Assembly: GCF_004015185.1 (NCBI RefSeq)
Contig: NZ_CP025746.1
Span: forward strand, 6,031,776-6,095,775
DNA from: Clostridium manihotivorum
Lineage (GTDB): Bacteria > Bacillota > Clostridia > Clostridiales > Clostridiaceae
DNA length: 64,000 nt
Direction of reading: 5' to 3'
The notes beneath the pieces were generated by a model. The model had not been told where the DNA came from and did no database searches. It worked only from the letters and a program-made list of their open reading frames with translations. Positions 8,302 through 16,381 of this stretch are shown one piece after another; position 1 is the first letter of the stretch; the number at the start of each line of letters is the position of its first letter. Position numbers and translations under genes: made by a program.

Positions 8302-8472
8302 TTATCTTTTCTTTTTTGCTTCTATATAATCAATTATAAGTTTGTCCATTTGTCTGCTTATATCTAAAATTTCTTCCGTAAGACTTTCGTCATCTATAGA
8401 GGCACATATTTCATTTAAAACAATTCTTAGATTTTCTATTTCATTATTTATATGTTCTATGCTTTTTTTCAT
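8302..8472 (-). CDS. Spo0E-like aspartyl-phosphate phosphatase
   Basis: 56 residues from ATG 8472 (GTGAGGAT upstream). The protein is two helices: IEHINNEIENLRIVLNEIC and ILDISRQMDKLIIDYIEAK. The second contains the S-x-x-D-KLI-Y pattern characteristic of the Spo0E family, which dephosphorylates Spo0A~P and delays sporulation. The length is typical. It sits between the PrgI-like gene and a divergent XRE regulator in the conjugative element. By inference the element could influence the host sporulation decision. Confidence 0.72.
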   Translation of the reverse strand: MKKSIEHINNEIENLRIVLNEICASIDDESLTEEILDISRQMDKLIIDYIEAKKKR

Positions 8473-8540
8473 AATCCTCACCCACATTTTCCATAATAAT
8501 ATCACATTGAGATATTATACCACATGTTTTATCATTTGTA

Positions 8541-8558
8541 GACTATAGTCCGTGGACT
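8541..8558. promoter_or_regulatory. Probable operator for the adjacent XRE regulator
   Basis: Two overlapping dyads lie between divergent genes: the perfect 10-base palindrome GACTATAGTC (8541-8550) and AGTCC-GT-GGACT (8547-8558). The XRE gene starts 47 bases downstream. Such dyads are usual binding sites for XRE repressors. No binding data can be inferred from sequence. Confidence 0.45.
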
Positions 8559-8604
8559 TCTTGTCGCTTTTTTTTTGACAATTATATAGAAGGGGATGAT
8601 TTTA

Positions 8605-8838
8605 ATGCTTTTAGAAGAAGCTTTAGCCATTGTTTTAAAGGAATATAGAACTGAAAAAAATCTTTCTCAAGAAGAATTAGCAGATAAATGTGATTTAGAC
8701 AGAACCTATATTAGCCTTTTAGAAAGAGGAAAAAGAAAGCCTACTCTTAGTGTTATTTTTAATATTTGTAACAGTTTAAAGGTTAAACCTAGTGTGTTTA
8801 TTGCTAAAATTGAAATACTCCTTAAAGATAAAATTTAG
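8605..8838 (+). CDS. XRE-family transcriptional regulator
   Basis: 77 residues from ATG 8605, spaced suitably from AAGGGG; an ATG at 8596 lies too close to it. Nearly the whole protein is an HTH_3 domain (KNLSQEELADKCDLDRTYISLLERGKRKP). It is one of the few plus-strand genes in the element, convergent with the small membrane-protein gene ending at 8835 (4-base overlap) and divergent from the Spo0E-like gene. It probably regulates itself and the Spo0E-like gene through the dyads at 8541-8558. Confidence 0.85.
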   Translation: MLLEEALAIVLKEYRTEKNLSQEELADKCDLDRTYISLLERGKRKPTLSVIFNICNSLKVKPSVFIAKIEILLKDKI

Positions 8839-9044
8839 CTATAATAGTTCATTATTAATTCTTTAATTTGCCATATACACTCAGCTATTATATAAAAAAT
8901 CGCTGTGTTTTTTGCTCTCTTCTTATACATAGAGCTTTCTTCCTCAGATGCTCCCATACGAATAATACAATAAATTACCCTAAGTACTGCCCCTGCTCTT
9001 ATTAATACCATAAAAGCATCTGCCATTTCTTTTACTAAATCCAT
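8835..9044 (-). CDS. Small conjugation-associated membrane protein
   Basis: 69 residues, not recognised as a named family. Two hydrophobic segments (MVLIRAGAVLRVIYCIIRM and AIFYIIAECIWQIKELIM) flank a charged loop (GASEEESSMYKKRAKN), a hairpin topology. The start follows AAAGGAGC and overlaps the stop of the TrbL-like gene by one base. Its place directly after the TrbL/VirB6-like gene suggests a small T4SS channel subunit. Function is inferred from context only. Confidence 0.5.
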   Translation of the reverse strand: MDLVKEMADAFMVLIRAGAVLRVIYCIIRMGASEEESSMYKKRAKNTAIFYIIAECIWQIKELIMNYYS

Positions 9045-9880
9045 TACTTAAAAGCTCCTTTCGCTATCTGTACAAGTCTTACAGATTGATATATATTTCC
9101 CATTAATCCAGAGCCTTGACCACCAGATACGATAATAAATTCTTGAAGGAATCTTGGTGTTTTTATGGCAAGCATTAGGGCTGCTATTCCCCAAAACACA
9201 TGAGTATTAAGCATTAGTGCTACTCCTACCTTTGCAAGCACTATCTGAACCATTACAGCTAAAGTTGATTGAAAAAACTTTTGTATATAGGTTCTAAATA
9301 CTCCTTTATCTGCATCTAAAATACCTACACAAGCTAAGGGAAGTCCTATCCTTAGTATTAATATTTCCATACCTCTCATTAAAAACTGTAAGTATAAAAG
9401 AAAGAAACATATGAAAAATATCAAGGATATTATAGCTGTAAATAGTCCTGCACTTGATATTCCTGTTATTACTGCTGAAAAATCTGTTGTCATTCCCCTA
9501 CTTATTAAATTTATTACCTTATCTGTTAAATCTTCAACTATTGTTGCAAGCCAAAGATATAGTGTAGGAAAACTTATTGCTATTGCCAACGCTTTAAAAA
9601 ATCCAGTAAGAAATACTAAGGGATCTGCGTCTGCATCACCTTCTGTCCAAAGCACATACTGCTCAAAGCCTTTCTTTAGAAATTTAAGCACTATAAGAGA
9701 TATACCAAAAGCCAAAAATATATTAAACACTTCCGTAAATCCATTTGTACCAATTAGAGTATCCATATATTTTTCTGCATGAAGAGCTATCGAGACAAGA
9801 TCATTTAAAAGAGAATTTACATATGCAAGGCAGCCACTTAATATCCCTGCAATTAGCATTACAAGTAATGCCTCCAACAT
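9044..9880 (-). CDS. TrbL/VirB6-like conjugal transfer channel protein
   Basis: About 278 residues with five to six membrane segments. The frame opens at TTG 9892, but ATG 9880 or 9883 after GGAGGTG is the better start. A central block (FLLYLQFLMRGMEILILRIGLPLACVGI) and a C-terminal Gly-rich stretch (VSGGQGSGLMGNIYQSVRLV) match the TrbL-like membrane proteins of Tn1549-related elements. It would form part of the inner-membrane channel with the Maff2 and pilin-like proteins. A perfect hairpin at 9893-9933 lies immediately upstream of the ribosome site. Confidence 0.72.
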   Translation of the reverse strand: MLEALLVMLIAGILSGCLAYVNSLLNDLVSIALHAEKYMDTLIGTNGFTEVFNIFLAFGISLIVLKFLKKGFEQYVLWTEGDADADPLVFLTGFFKALAIAISFPTLYLWLATIVEDLTDKVINLISRGMTTDFSAVITGISSAGLFTAIISLIFFICFFLLYLQFLMRGMEILILRIGLPLACVGILDADKGVFRTYIQKFFQSTLAVMVQIVLAKVGVALMLNTHVFWGIAALMLAIKTPRFLQEFIIVSGGQGSGLMGNIYQSVRLVQIAKGAFK

Positions 9881-9892
9881 CATCACCTCCAA

Positions 9893-9933
9893 GTTTAAAG
9901 GGCTTGAAGTTTAAACTTGCAAGCCCTTTAAAC
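9893..9933 (-). promoter_or_regulatory. Perfect hairpin before the TrbL-like ribosome site
   Basis: Arms GTTTAAAGGGCTTG (9893-9906) and CAAGCCCTTTAAAC (9920-9933) are perfect 14-base complements with a 13-base loop. On the minus strand no T-run follows; the TrbL ribosome site GGAGGTG comes next. It may separate the highly expressed small maff2 genes from trbL by processing or attenuation. Confidence 0.5.
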
Positions 9934-9940
9934 GATTTTA

Positions 9941-10171
9941 TTAGCCTTTAAAATTAAACATATCCTTTATTCTTTGAGTTAATGTTGGTAAAACTGTATC
10001 TTTAAATAATAGATATAATCCACCAAGTACAAGTGCTCCTATTACTACTGACATTAGAATCTTTACTGCGGTATCAACAAAGCCCTCACCGCTTTTACTT
10101 GTGAGAGCTTCTTTTACTGAATTCACCTTATTCATTGTTTTTAATTGCATCATTAATGCTAAATTTCTCAT
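9941..10171 (-). CDS. Maff2-family small membrane protein, copy 2
   Basis: 76 residues. A basic amphipathic N-terminus leads to KSGEGFVDTAVKILMSVVIG, one strong hydrophobic helix and the tail LPTLTQRIKDMFNFKG, matching the Maff2 family of conjugative elements. It differs from the copy at 10221-10451 at only a few residues in the N-terminal quarter and is identical afterwards. Strong GGAGGG ribosome site. The small size, the single hydrophobic core and the position between the pilin-like and TrbL-like genes suggest an abundant channel or pilus subunit, which is inference. Confidence 0.8.
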   Translation of the reverse strand: MRNLALMMQLKTMNKVNSVKEALTSKSGEGFVDTAVKILMSVVIGALVLGGLYLLFKDTVLPTLTQRIKDMFNFKG

Positions 10172-10220
10172 TAATAAATCCCTCCACTTTTTATATTTTC
10201 TTTTACTTTTTTATAACTTT

Positions 10221-10451
10221 TTAACCTTTGAAATTGAACATATCCTTTATTCTTTGAGTTAATGTAGGGAGAACTGTGTCCTTAAATAATAGATATAGTC
10301 CTCCAAGAACTAATGCTCCTATTACTACTGACATAAGTATTTTTACTGCCGTATCAACAAAGCCCTCACCGCTTTTACTCTTTAAAGCTTCTTTTACTGA
10401 ATTCATCTTACTCATTGCTTTTAATTGCATCATTAATACTAAATTTTTCAT
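10221..10451 (-). CDS. Maff2-family small membrane protein, copy 1
   Basis: 76 residues, the first of two tandem near-identical genes. N-terminus MKNLVLMMQLKAMSKMN-, then KSGEGFVDTAVKILMSVVIG, one membrane helix, and an identical C-terminal tail to copy 2. The GEGF(V/I)DT motif also occurs in the DUF4320 pseudopilin at 1434-1841 (GEGYIDTVV), which may indicate a shared processing or membrane-entry signal. The two copies are 49 bases apart with similar ribosome sites, so a recent duplication is likely. Confidence 0.8.
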   Translation of the reverse strand: MKNLVLMMQLKAMSKMNSVKEALKSKSGEGFVDTAVKILMSVVIGALVLGGLYLLFKDTVLPTLTQRIKDMFNFKG

Positions 10452-10478
10452 TAATAAATCCCTCCAATTTTTTTAAAA

Positions 10479-10829
10479 TTATTTGTAATATCCAATTATT
10501 AAATTTAATGTGGCTGAAGCTATAACTGCACCTATGCAAGAAACTATAGCAACTACAATTCTGTTGTTCCACTTCTTCTGATCCATATCATCGGCAGCAC
10601 TACGTCTTATAAAAAAGTATATTATAAGCACTCCTGCTACTACTGGAGCAAATATCATAAGCCAAGTTGTTATGTCATTTATAAGTTTTTCTGTACCTTT
10701 TACAAGTTTGCTATTTTGTACATTATCATCAGCATAGACTGTATAGCTACTCATAAATAAGGCGTATAAAGTTAAAATTACTGCCCAAGCCTTTTCTTTT
10801 ACTTTCTTTAATAAATTCTTAATCTTCAT
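10479..10829 (-). CDS. VirB2/TrbC-like pilin
   Basis: 116 residues from ATG 10829 (AAAGGAGAAC upstream; overlaps the virD4 stop by 11 bases). A signal peptide ends near SSYTVYADD. Two hydrophobic helices follow (WLMIFAPVVAGVLIIYFFI and IVVAIVSCIGAVIASATLNLI), separated by a charged loop with RRSAADDMDQKKWNNR. This is the usual layout of TrbC/VirB2-like pilins in Firmicute conjugative elements. It probably forms the conjugative channel subunit. A longer reading to 10865 lacks its own ribosome site. Confidence 0.72.
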   Translation of the reverse strand: MKIKNLLKKVKEKAWAVILTLYALFMSSYTVYADDNVQNSKLVKGTEKLINDITTWLMIFAPVVAGVLIIYFFIRRSAADDMDQKKWNNRIVVAIVSCIGAVIASATLNLIIGYYK

Positions 10830-12999
10830 CGCTGTATAGTTCTCCTTTCTTTTCGCTTTCTTCATAAAAATATCCTGATTGGATTTTAGAAACCTGCATA
10901 CGCATATCTCTTACTGATTGCTTTATTAATCCCATTTCCTCCTTTGCAGCATAGTAAAGCCATATTCCCCATAAGTCCATATCAGACATGGTTATGTTTC
11001 TTGATTTTCTTCTGTTTTGCCTTAGCTCCCTTACTTTTCTGTTATGTTCTTTATCTCCAAGTCCAAACATTTTATTAAACTCCCAAGCTGATAAATCTGG
11101 TGAATACATAATTGCAGGGTTATTTCTTGAAGTAATTAAGCTGTAAGGTCTTGATATTAGCCTTATTTCATCTGCTGCAAGTAGTGCTCTATGGGTTAGA
11201 TTAATACTTTGAGAGCTGGATGGAGTAGAAAATTTTGCTTGAGATGCACTTAAAGAATAAGTAGATACTGTATAGTTCCCAAGCTTTTTTGATATTTCCT
11301 CAAGAGTGTCAATATCGTCTGCCTGAAGATAAATCCAGTTTTCACAATTGCCTTTTATGGTCTTTGCCACCTCCTTTCCATACTTGTCATCAAGCTGTGC
11401 AAAACTCTGTAGAAATAAATTAAACCTGATTCCTCTGCCACCACCAACGGTTAGCTTATTAGAGAAATCAGGTATTGTAGCAAAATTTCCAAATTCATCA
11501 AGTAGAAAATTTACTCTGTTTTTTAGTCTTCCACCTCTTTCATCTGCACTTTTTACAAGTTCAATATAATGCTGTGATACAAATAAACTTGCCAATGTGT
11601 AATAAGTAGTCTTTTCATCTGGAAGTATTATAAATATAGCTCTCTTTTTACTGCCTGTTTCCTTAGGATTATAGTCACTTACATTAGTCATGGAATTGAT
11701 TAAAGGATTAGTAAATAATCTTAGAGTTGTAAGAGCTGCAGTATAAAAACTTCCTCTAGTTTTGCTTGGTGCTACTTCTGAAATAGCAAGTAAAGCTTTA
11801 GCAGGATGGGAGGGATTTAGCTTTTTAACATATTCTATTATTGGCATAGTGTTACCAGTAGCCTTGCACATCTCACTAATAAAGTAGTAAACATTAGTCA
11901 TATTCTGATATTTTCTGTTATTGTCATCTTTGTTGTCATAAACCACACTCATAATAGCACTTGCAATTATAGAAGCTTCACCATCTGTCCATATCCTCTC
12001 ACCCTTTGGTTCTCCTACAAGCTGTGAGGTTAAATCCCAAGTTGCATCAATAGCTTTAGCAACATCATTGTTATCTACTGCATCGATTATAGGCTGCAGG
12101 AAATTATACCTACTGCTCTTTTCAGGATTTTTAAAATCTATTGCTATAACTTCATAGCCTAACCTTTCTAAAAAAGGATAGGTATATGCATACAATTCTC
12201 CCTTAGGATCACTTAATATCATACTTTCCCCTGCAAGTGCTATTGTACCTATGCTTTCAAGTACCACCGTTCTTGTTTTGCCTGAACGAGTAGCTCCAAT
12301 ACAAAGACTATGAACATCTTCTCCTATAAAATAAATCTTTTCACTTCCCTTATGTTTTTTACAACCTAAAACTATCCCACCCTGCGGTAAAAGAGTTTTG
12401 GTAAATTCACCTGAACATTTTGAGGTTTCATCTTTGGATTTTCCTTGAATATTTCCTTTTTCTCCTTCCATGGTAAACTGTTCTTTCCTCTCTGAGCATT
12501 TTTCTTGCTTCTTTTCCCCTTCATCTTCTCTTTCATTTCTTTCATTCCATCCTTTCTTCATTTCTTTTAAATCATCATATCCTTGTTCTATTAATACCTT
12601 TATCCCGTTGTCATTTGTATTTAGAATAAAGCTATTAAAAGCTGAATCCTTCTCTTTTTCTGTAAGCCACTCAGCAGAACCAAACTGCTTTTGCCCTGCT
12701 GGTACTGGTGTTGAAATTTTAGGTGTTATTACCCTTAAATCACTCTGATAAGGCTTATTGTTTGCTAGATAGTAGAATACCGAAAATAAAGCTATAAACC
12801 CATCAAGACATAAAAAAAGCAGTAAGTGTTTTTTACTTACCGCCATGCTATGGATACAGATTATTAAGTTTGGGATTTTTAGTATTGTCATTTGCTTTGA
12901 AAGCAGCTGATGAATAATGCTAGAAAAATAAAGGTTAAATAAAATGCCACTCACTAGTATGAGTAGGCTTATTAAAAGTTTTTTCTTTTTCGATTTCAT
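10819..12999 (-). CDS. virD4: VirD4/TraG-type coupling protein
   Basis: 726 residues. Two N-terminal membrane helices anchor the protein. The ATPase domain has Walker A GATRSGKTRTVV near residue 238 and Walker B LLDEFGNFATIPDF near residue 505, followed by GGGRGIRFNLFLQSFAQLDD. It recruits the relaxase-DNA complex to the T4SS. Residues about 150-195 form a Glu/Lys/Arg-rich low-complexity insert (GWNERNEREDEGEKKQEK) that is likely disordered. It is longer than the usual ~600 residues because of this insert and the C-terminal tail. It heads the run of T4SS genes. Confidence 0.93.
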   Translation of the reverse strand: MKSKKKKLLISLLILVSGILFNLYFSSIIHQLLSKQMTILKIPNLIICIHSMAVSKKHLLLFLCLDGFIALFSVFYYLANNKPYQSDLRVITPKISTPVPAGQKQFGSAEWLTEKEKDSAFNSFILNTNDNGIKVLIEQGYDDLKEMKKGWNERNEREDEGEKKQEKCSERKEQFTMEGEKGNIQGKSKDETSKCSGEFTKTLLPQGGIVLGCKKHKGSEKIYFIGEDVHSLCIGATRSGKTRTVVLESIGTIALAGESMILSDPKGELYAYTYPFLERLGYEVIAIDFKNPEKSSRYNFLQPIIDAVDNNDVAKAIDATWDLTSQLVGEPKGERIWTDGEASIIASAIMSVVYDNKDDNNRKYQNMTNVYYFISEMCKATGNTMPIIEYVKKLNPSHPAKALLAISEVAPSKTRGSFYTAALTTLRLFTNPLINSMTNVSDYNPKETGSKKRAIFIILPDEKTTYYTLASLFVSQHYIELVKSADERGGRLKNRVNFLLDEFGNFATIPDFSNKLTVGGGRGIRFNLFLQSFAQLDDKYGKEVAKTIKGNCENWIYLQADDIDTLEEISKKLGNYTVSTYSLSASQAKFSTPSSSQSINLTHRALLAADEIRLISRPYSLITSRNNPAIMYSPDLSAWEFNKMFGLGDKEHNRKVRELRQNRRKSRNITMSDMDLWGIWLYYAAKEEMGLIKQSVRDMRMQVSKIQSGYFYEESEKKGELYSDED

Positions 13000-13041
13000 G
13001 GAGCAGATCTCCTTTCTTAATTGAATTTTGGGGATAAAAAT

Positions 13042-13065
13042 AAGACCTACCAGTTGGTAAGTCTT
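13042..13065 (-). terminator. Terminator after the 681-residue zinc-finger gene
   Basis: AAGACCTACC and GGTAAGTCTT form a hairpin with one mismatch. On the minus strand it is followed by ATTTTTAT. It lies 22 bases past the stop of the gene ending at 13087, upstream of virD4. Confidence 0.6.
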
Positions 13066-13086
13066 TTAATTATAAGAAATCAACTA

Positions 13087-15132
13087 TTAACCGAGTTTAT
13101 TTTTTTCTATAAAACAATCTAATAATTTTGTCATAAAAATATCATCAAATATTGTCATCTTTGCACCACTTAATCTTGAAACATATTTTAATTCTTGTAC
13201 AAGTTGTTCATGAAATCTCATCGGACAAACCGCTGATATTATTCCAACTCTTTTATCATGAGTCATTGATAAAAACTGCTGTATTAATTCTCTAGCTGAA
13301 GAATCACTAAGATTTAATACTTCACTATCCTTATTTCTACTTTTTGCAATACCAACTAATTCTAATGTCTGTTGTTTGTATGTTACTTCAAAATTAATAT
13401 CACCAAATTCTTGTCCATGATGCGGGCTTGGCCTAAATCCATCATAGACAGTAAAAATCTTCATTATACAAGAATTTCTATCTGATAATAAACATTTATT
13501 ACAATCTTTATTACTTGTCTTTTTGCATTTCTCTTTTATACTAATATATTTATCCAGAAGTTCTTCATATCTAGCTTCCGATATTTCTCTATTTGCTATT
13601 GGTTTTAGCTCTATTATATCTTCAGGTGGAATATATTCTCCTTTAGTATGTGAAAGAAAATTTATAGTATTTTCTTGTATATAAAAACTTTCATTCATAG
13701 AATCCATTTTTATACTAAACTGATTTCCAATTGTTTCATATATCTTTCTTAATAATTCTCCATTTGGAATTAGTATAATAAATTCATTAATGGAATTATA
13801 TGTACTTTCATGTCCTTCATCACATTGAAAAGTATAATTATCCTTTTGTACACTGCCACAGCTATTACACATCAAGGCTCCGTTTTTAGCAAGAACAATT
13901 TGACTATTTCCACAATTTGAACAATAACCACTACAAACATCATCACAAATTTCACAATTATAACTTACTCTTTTATAAAATGAATCAAATAAAGTATTAA
14001 AGATATCTTCAACCGTATAATTTAACTGGAATGAATCAATTCCATTTAGCTTATGAATAAATACAGAAAACATAATATTTTCAATCATCATTTTTTGCTT
14101 TGAATTATAATTCCCCCATATACTGTCGCTAGTCATATTCTTAGCTTTAAAAATTTCAAAATCTTTAGTATTTTCTAATTTACGTAAATATGAGATAATA
14201 TCTTTTATTCGTTTAACACTCCAACTTCTAAAAAGCGATGCATTAAGGTTTTTTGTAATATATATTTTCCCTTTATTACAATTTATACCTAATGTGCTTG
14301 TAGTATTTTCATCTATTTCTTCATTTAAATGCGAAGACGTAATATCATAACCTTCAAACCTTTCCCTTACACTTGATTTTTCAGATAGATATGGATCTGC
14401 CACAGTAACCTTTTCTGCTTCATCTATTCCAGCAGTTGGTTTATAAAAAGTTCCTTTACGCATTTTATTCTCACCAAATATCTCATTAATAAGTTTTTTA
14501 GTAAGCTTTACACTGCATATATGAGCATTATAAATATTAGAAAAAATTCTTTTAATAATATTTATTATTGCATTAGGAGCACTTTTAATAGCAATAAATT
14601 TATCCATAATACTAATCCAAACAAAACACTCTTCAAGTTCATAAATAAAGTTAGGTTCTTCTGTCTCTGAAATATAACTATATTTACTTAAATACACAAA
14701 GCAAAACTCATATACATTTTCATCAATTTTTACTTTATCTTTATATTTTAAATTTTTATAGTTGCCTTCATCTGCATACTTAACTTCTGACAATAATTCT
14801 TTTAGCTTATCTTCTACATCGCTAATTTTTATATTCTTACATGTTCCTGTTATCGAAAATAAAGTAAATCCTGGTTTCAAACCATATCTATACTGTTCAT
14901 ATGCCTCATTAATCATTGATGTAGTTATACTAGGTGTGATTTCAATTATTTTTATTAATTGATATCTCGGCATTCTAAATAAAGCTTGCTTAACATCTTT
15001 AATTTCTCCACTACCTGTTACATTCTCTATTTTATTTTTCAGTGTATCATATTCTATAGAATCAAAAAGCATTCTACAAATACCTTCTATTCTTATTAAA
15101 TCAAGCTTTGTTCTAGACTGCTTAGTTATCAT
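13087..15132 (-). CDS. Unrecognised 681-residue protein with Zn clusters and a nuclease-like C-terminus
   Basis: Not recognised as a named family. ATG 15132 follows GGAGG. Residues 1-380 are a mixed globular region without clear motifs. Around 390-437 is a Cys cluster (CEICDDVCSGYCSNC, then CNSC and FQC) typical of zinc ribbons. A second cluster near 537-550 reads CKKTSNKDCNKC. The last ~105 residues (GDINFEVTYK, LELVGIAKSRN, RVGIISAVCP, KMTIFDDIF) follow the strand-helix order of restriction-endonuclease-like folds. The expected Glu/Gln before the core Lys is absent (GIAKS), so activity is doubtful. It has its own promoter region and terminator between virD4 and the relaxase, which suggests cargo. 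Confidence 0.75.
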   Translation of the reverse strand: MITKQSRTKLDLIRIEGICRMLFDSIEYDTLKNKIENVTGSGEIKDVKQALFRMPRYQLIKIIEITPSITTSMINEAYEQYRYGLKPGFTLFSITGTCKNIKISDVEDKLKELLSEVKYADEGNYKNLKYKDKVKIDENVYEFCFVYLSKYSYISETEEPNFIYELEECFVWISIMDKFIAIKSAPNAIINIIKRIFSNIYNAHICSVKLTKKLINEIFGENKMRKGTFYKPTAGIDEAEKVTVADPYLSEKSSVRERFEGYDITSSHLNEEIDENTTSTLGINCNKGKIYITKNLNASLFRSWSVKRIKDIISYLRKLENTKDFEIFKAKNMTSDSIWGNYNSKQKMMIENIMFSVFIHKLNGIDSFQLNYTVEDIFNTLFDSFYKRVSYNCEICDDVCSGYCSNCGNSQIVLAKNGALMCNSCGSVQKDNYTFQCDEGHESTYNSINEFIILIPNGELLRKIYETIGNQFSIKMDSMNESFYIQENTINFLSHTKGEYIPPEDIIELKPIANREISEARYEELLDKYISIKEKCKKTSNKDCNKCLLSDRNSCIMKIFTVYDGFRPSPHHGQEFGDINFEVTYKQQTLELVGIAKSRNKDSEVLNLSDSSARELIQQFLSMTHDKRVGIISAVCPMRFHEQLVQELKYVSRLSGAKMTIFDDIFMTKLLDCFIEKNKLG

Positions 15133-15182
15133 ATTTGCCTCCACAACTCACCATATTTATTCTATTTTCTTAAATTATAGAA

Positions 15183-15207
15183 ATCAAAACGAATTAGTCG
15201 TTTTGAT
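15183..15207. promoter_or_regulatory. Perfect dyad upstream of the zinc-finger gene
   Basis: ATCAAAACG (15183-15191) and CGTTTTGAT (15199-15207) are perfect 9-base arms with a 7-base spacer. They lie about 50 bases before the start of the gene ending at 13087. A TTGTAA / TATCAT pair 17 bases apart lies further upstream. An operator is likely; a weak terminator after the relaxase gene is the alternative. Confidence 0.45.
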
Positions 15208-15281
15208 AGAATATTATGATAATATTGTATCATACATTTTACAAATTATCTTATATTTTACCAATATGTTTGTTTTTAATT

Positions 15282-16220
15282 TTATATCTCCCAATCTAAT
15301 CCTCTTCCTTTGCTTTCCTCAATTGCTCTTTCCTTCTTTGCTTGTCCCTCAAGTGCGGTTAAAGGTAAATGAGAGTTAAAATTATTACTATTATCCTTAG
15401 AAATTATTTCAATTGCTGTCAATAGTAATTCCATCCTTGCTTCAAGCTGCTTTTTATCAGCCTTCTGTTTATTTAATTCAAAAGCTTTAAGAAGTGCTTC
15501 TTTTGTAAATTGTTCTGGAGGATATAGTTTTCTATTCCTGCACTTTTTTCCATCAAGAGTTATAAAAGTTATATATTTTCTTTCATCTATCCAATCAACT
15601 TTATAACCAAGCATATTCATATTTTCTATAAACTCATCCTTACTTCTGCTACACCATTTACAATGCTTGACAGCAAGATACAGCTCATATTTCCAACTCT
15701 GCTTTTTATACGTTACTCTATATTCTCCCCTGTTTTTGTGCTTTCCTTTTTCTCCATCTATAACAATAAGACCATATTCTTTGCATAACTCATCTGAATA
15801 TTCCTTAAGACTTTTTAATTGTTCCTTAGATAGCTGCCACTTACATCCTTTTGAAAAACTAACTGAATTTACAATAAAATGAGTATGAAGATGTTTTTTA
15901 TCTGTATGAGTTGCATATATTACCTGAAAATCATTAAAAACTTCATGTTCCAAAAGCTTTTTACCTATTTCATTTATAATTTCCGGTGTAGCTATATCAT
16001 TAGGAGAAAATGATTGAACAAAATGTATAAACTGCCTCCCTTTTTCTTTATTAAAATTCTGTTTAGTGATAACAAACTCTTCATAAGCTGTATCTGGTAA
16101 GCAATCTTTTCCTCCAGTTAAATATTCTGATGTCTTTAGGGGATTCTTTATATAATTTATAGCTCTTTTCATACCTTTATAGGTATTATTTGAACCATTA
16201 ATAAATTCTATTACAGCCAT
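15282..16220 (-). CDS. Relaxase, MOBP-type (MobA/VirD2-like)
   Basis: 312 residues. The N-terminal nuclease domain has the histidine triad in HTDKKHLHTHFIVNSV (residues about 101-116). An upstream FIHFVQSFSP motif is typical of the relaxase domain, and a Tyr near the N-terminus (KGMKRAINYIKNP) is the probable nicking residue. It nicks oriT and leads the strand into the recipient. The C-terminal part is short and charged. The protein is shorter than many Tn1549-type relaxases (more than 400 residues), so a C-terminal helicase/primase extension is absent. Its partner mobC lies upstream, beyond a cargo gene. Confidence 0.9.
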   Translation of the reverse strand: MAVIEFINGSNNTYKGMKRAINYIKNPLKTSEYLTGGKDCLPDTAYEEFVITKQNFNKEKGRQFIHFVQSFSPNDIATPEIINEIGKKLLEHEVFNDFQVIYATHTDKKHLHTHFIVNSVSFSKGCKWQLSKEQLKSLKEYSDELCKEYGLIVIDGEKGKHKNRGEYRVTYKKQSWKYELYLAVKHCKWCSRSKDEFIENMNMLGYKVDWIDERKYITFITLDGKKCRNRKLYPPEQFTKEALLKAFELNKQKADKKQLEARMELLLTAIEIISKDNSNNFNSHLPLTALEGQAKKERAIEESKGRGLDWEI

Positions 16221-16260
16221 ATCTTCACCTTACTTTTTCACTCAATTGCGGTTACAATAG

Positions 16261-16295
16261 AAAACACCTGCTATTTTAAAATAACAAGTGTTTTT
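16261..16295 (-). terminator. Terminator after the ART-like gene
   Basis: AAAACACCTGCTATTTT pairs with AAAATAACAAGTGTTTT with one or two mismatches. It has T/A runs on both sides and is usable on both strands. It lies between the stop of the gene at 16382 and the relaxase start. Confidence 0.65.
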
Positions 16296-16381
16296 ATAAT
16301 TTTAATATTCTTATAAAATGCGCAATTAAATTTTGATGAATTGAAATTTGTAATCAAAATACTATGACCATCCTATTTCTT

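Noticed and set aside
9893..9933. Intrinsic terminator after maff2
   Set aside because: The stem is strong but no T-run follows; the trbL ribosome site does, so a plain terminator is unlikely.
13087..15132. Transposase or IS element
   Set aside because: No DDE pattern, no terminal inverted repeats around the gene and no target duplication were found; the Cys clusters and C-terminal pattern suggest another type of protein.
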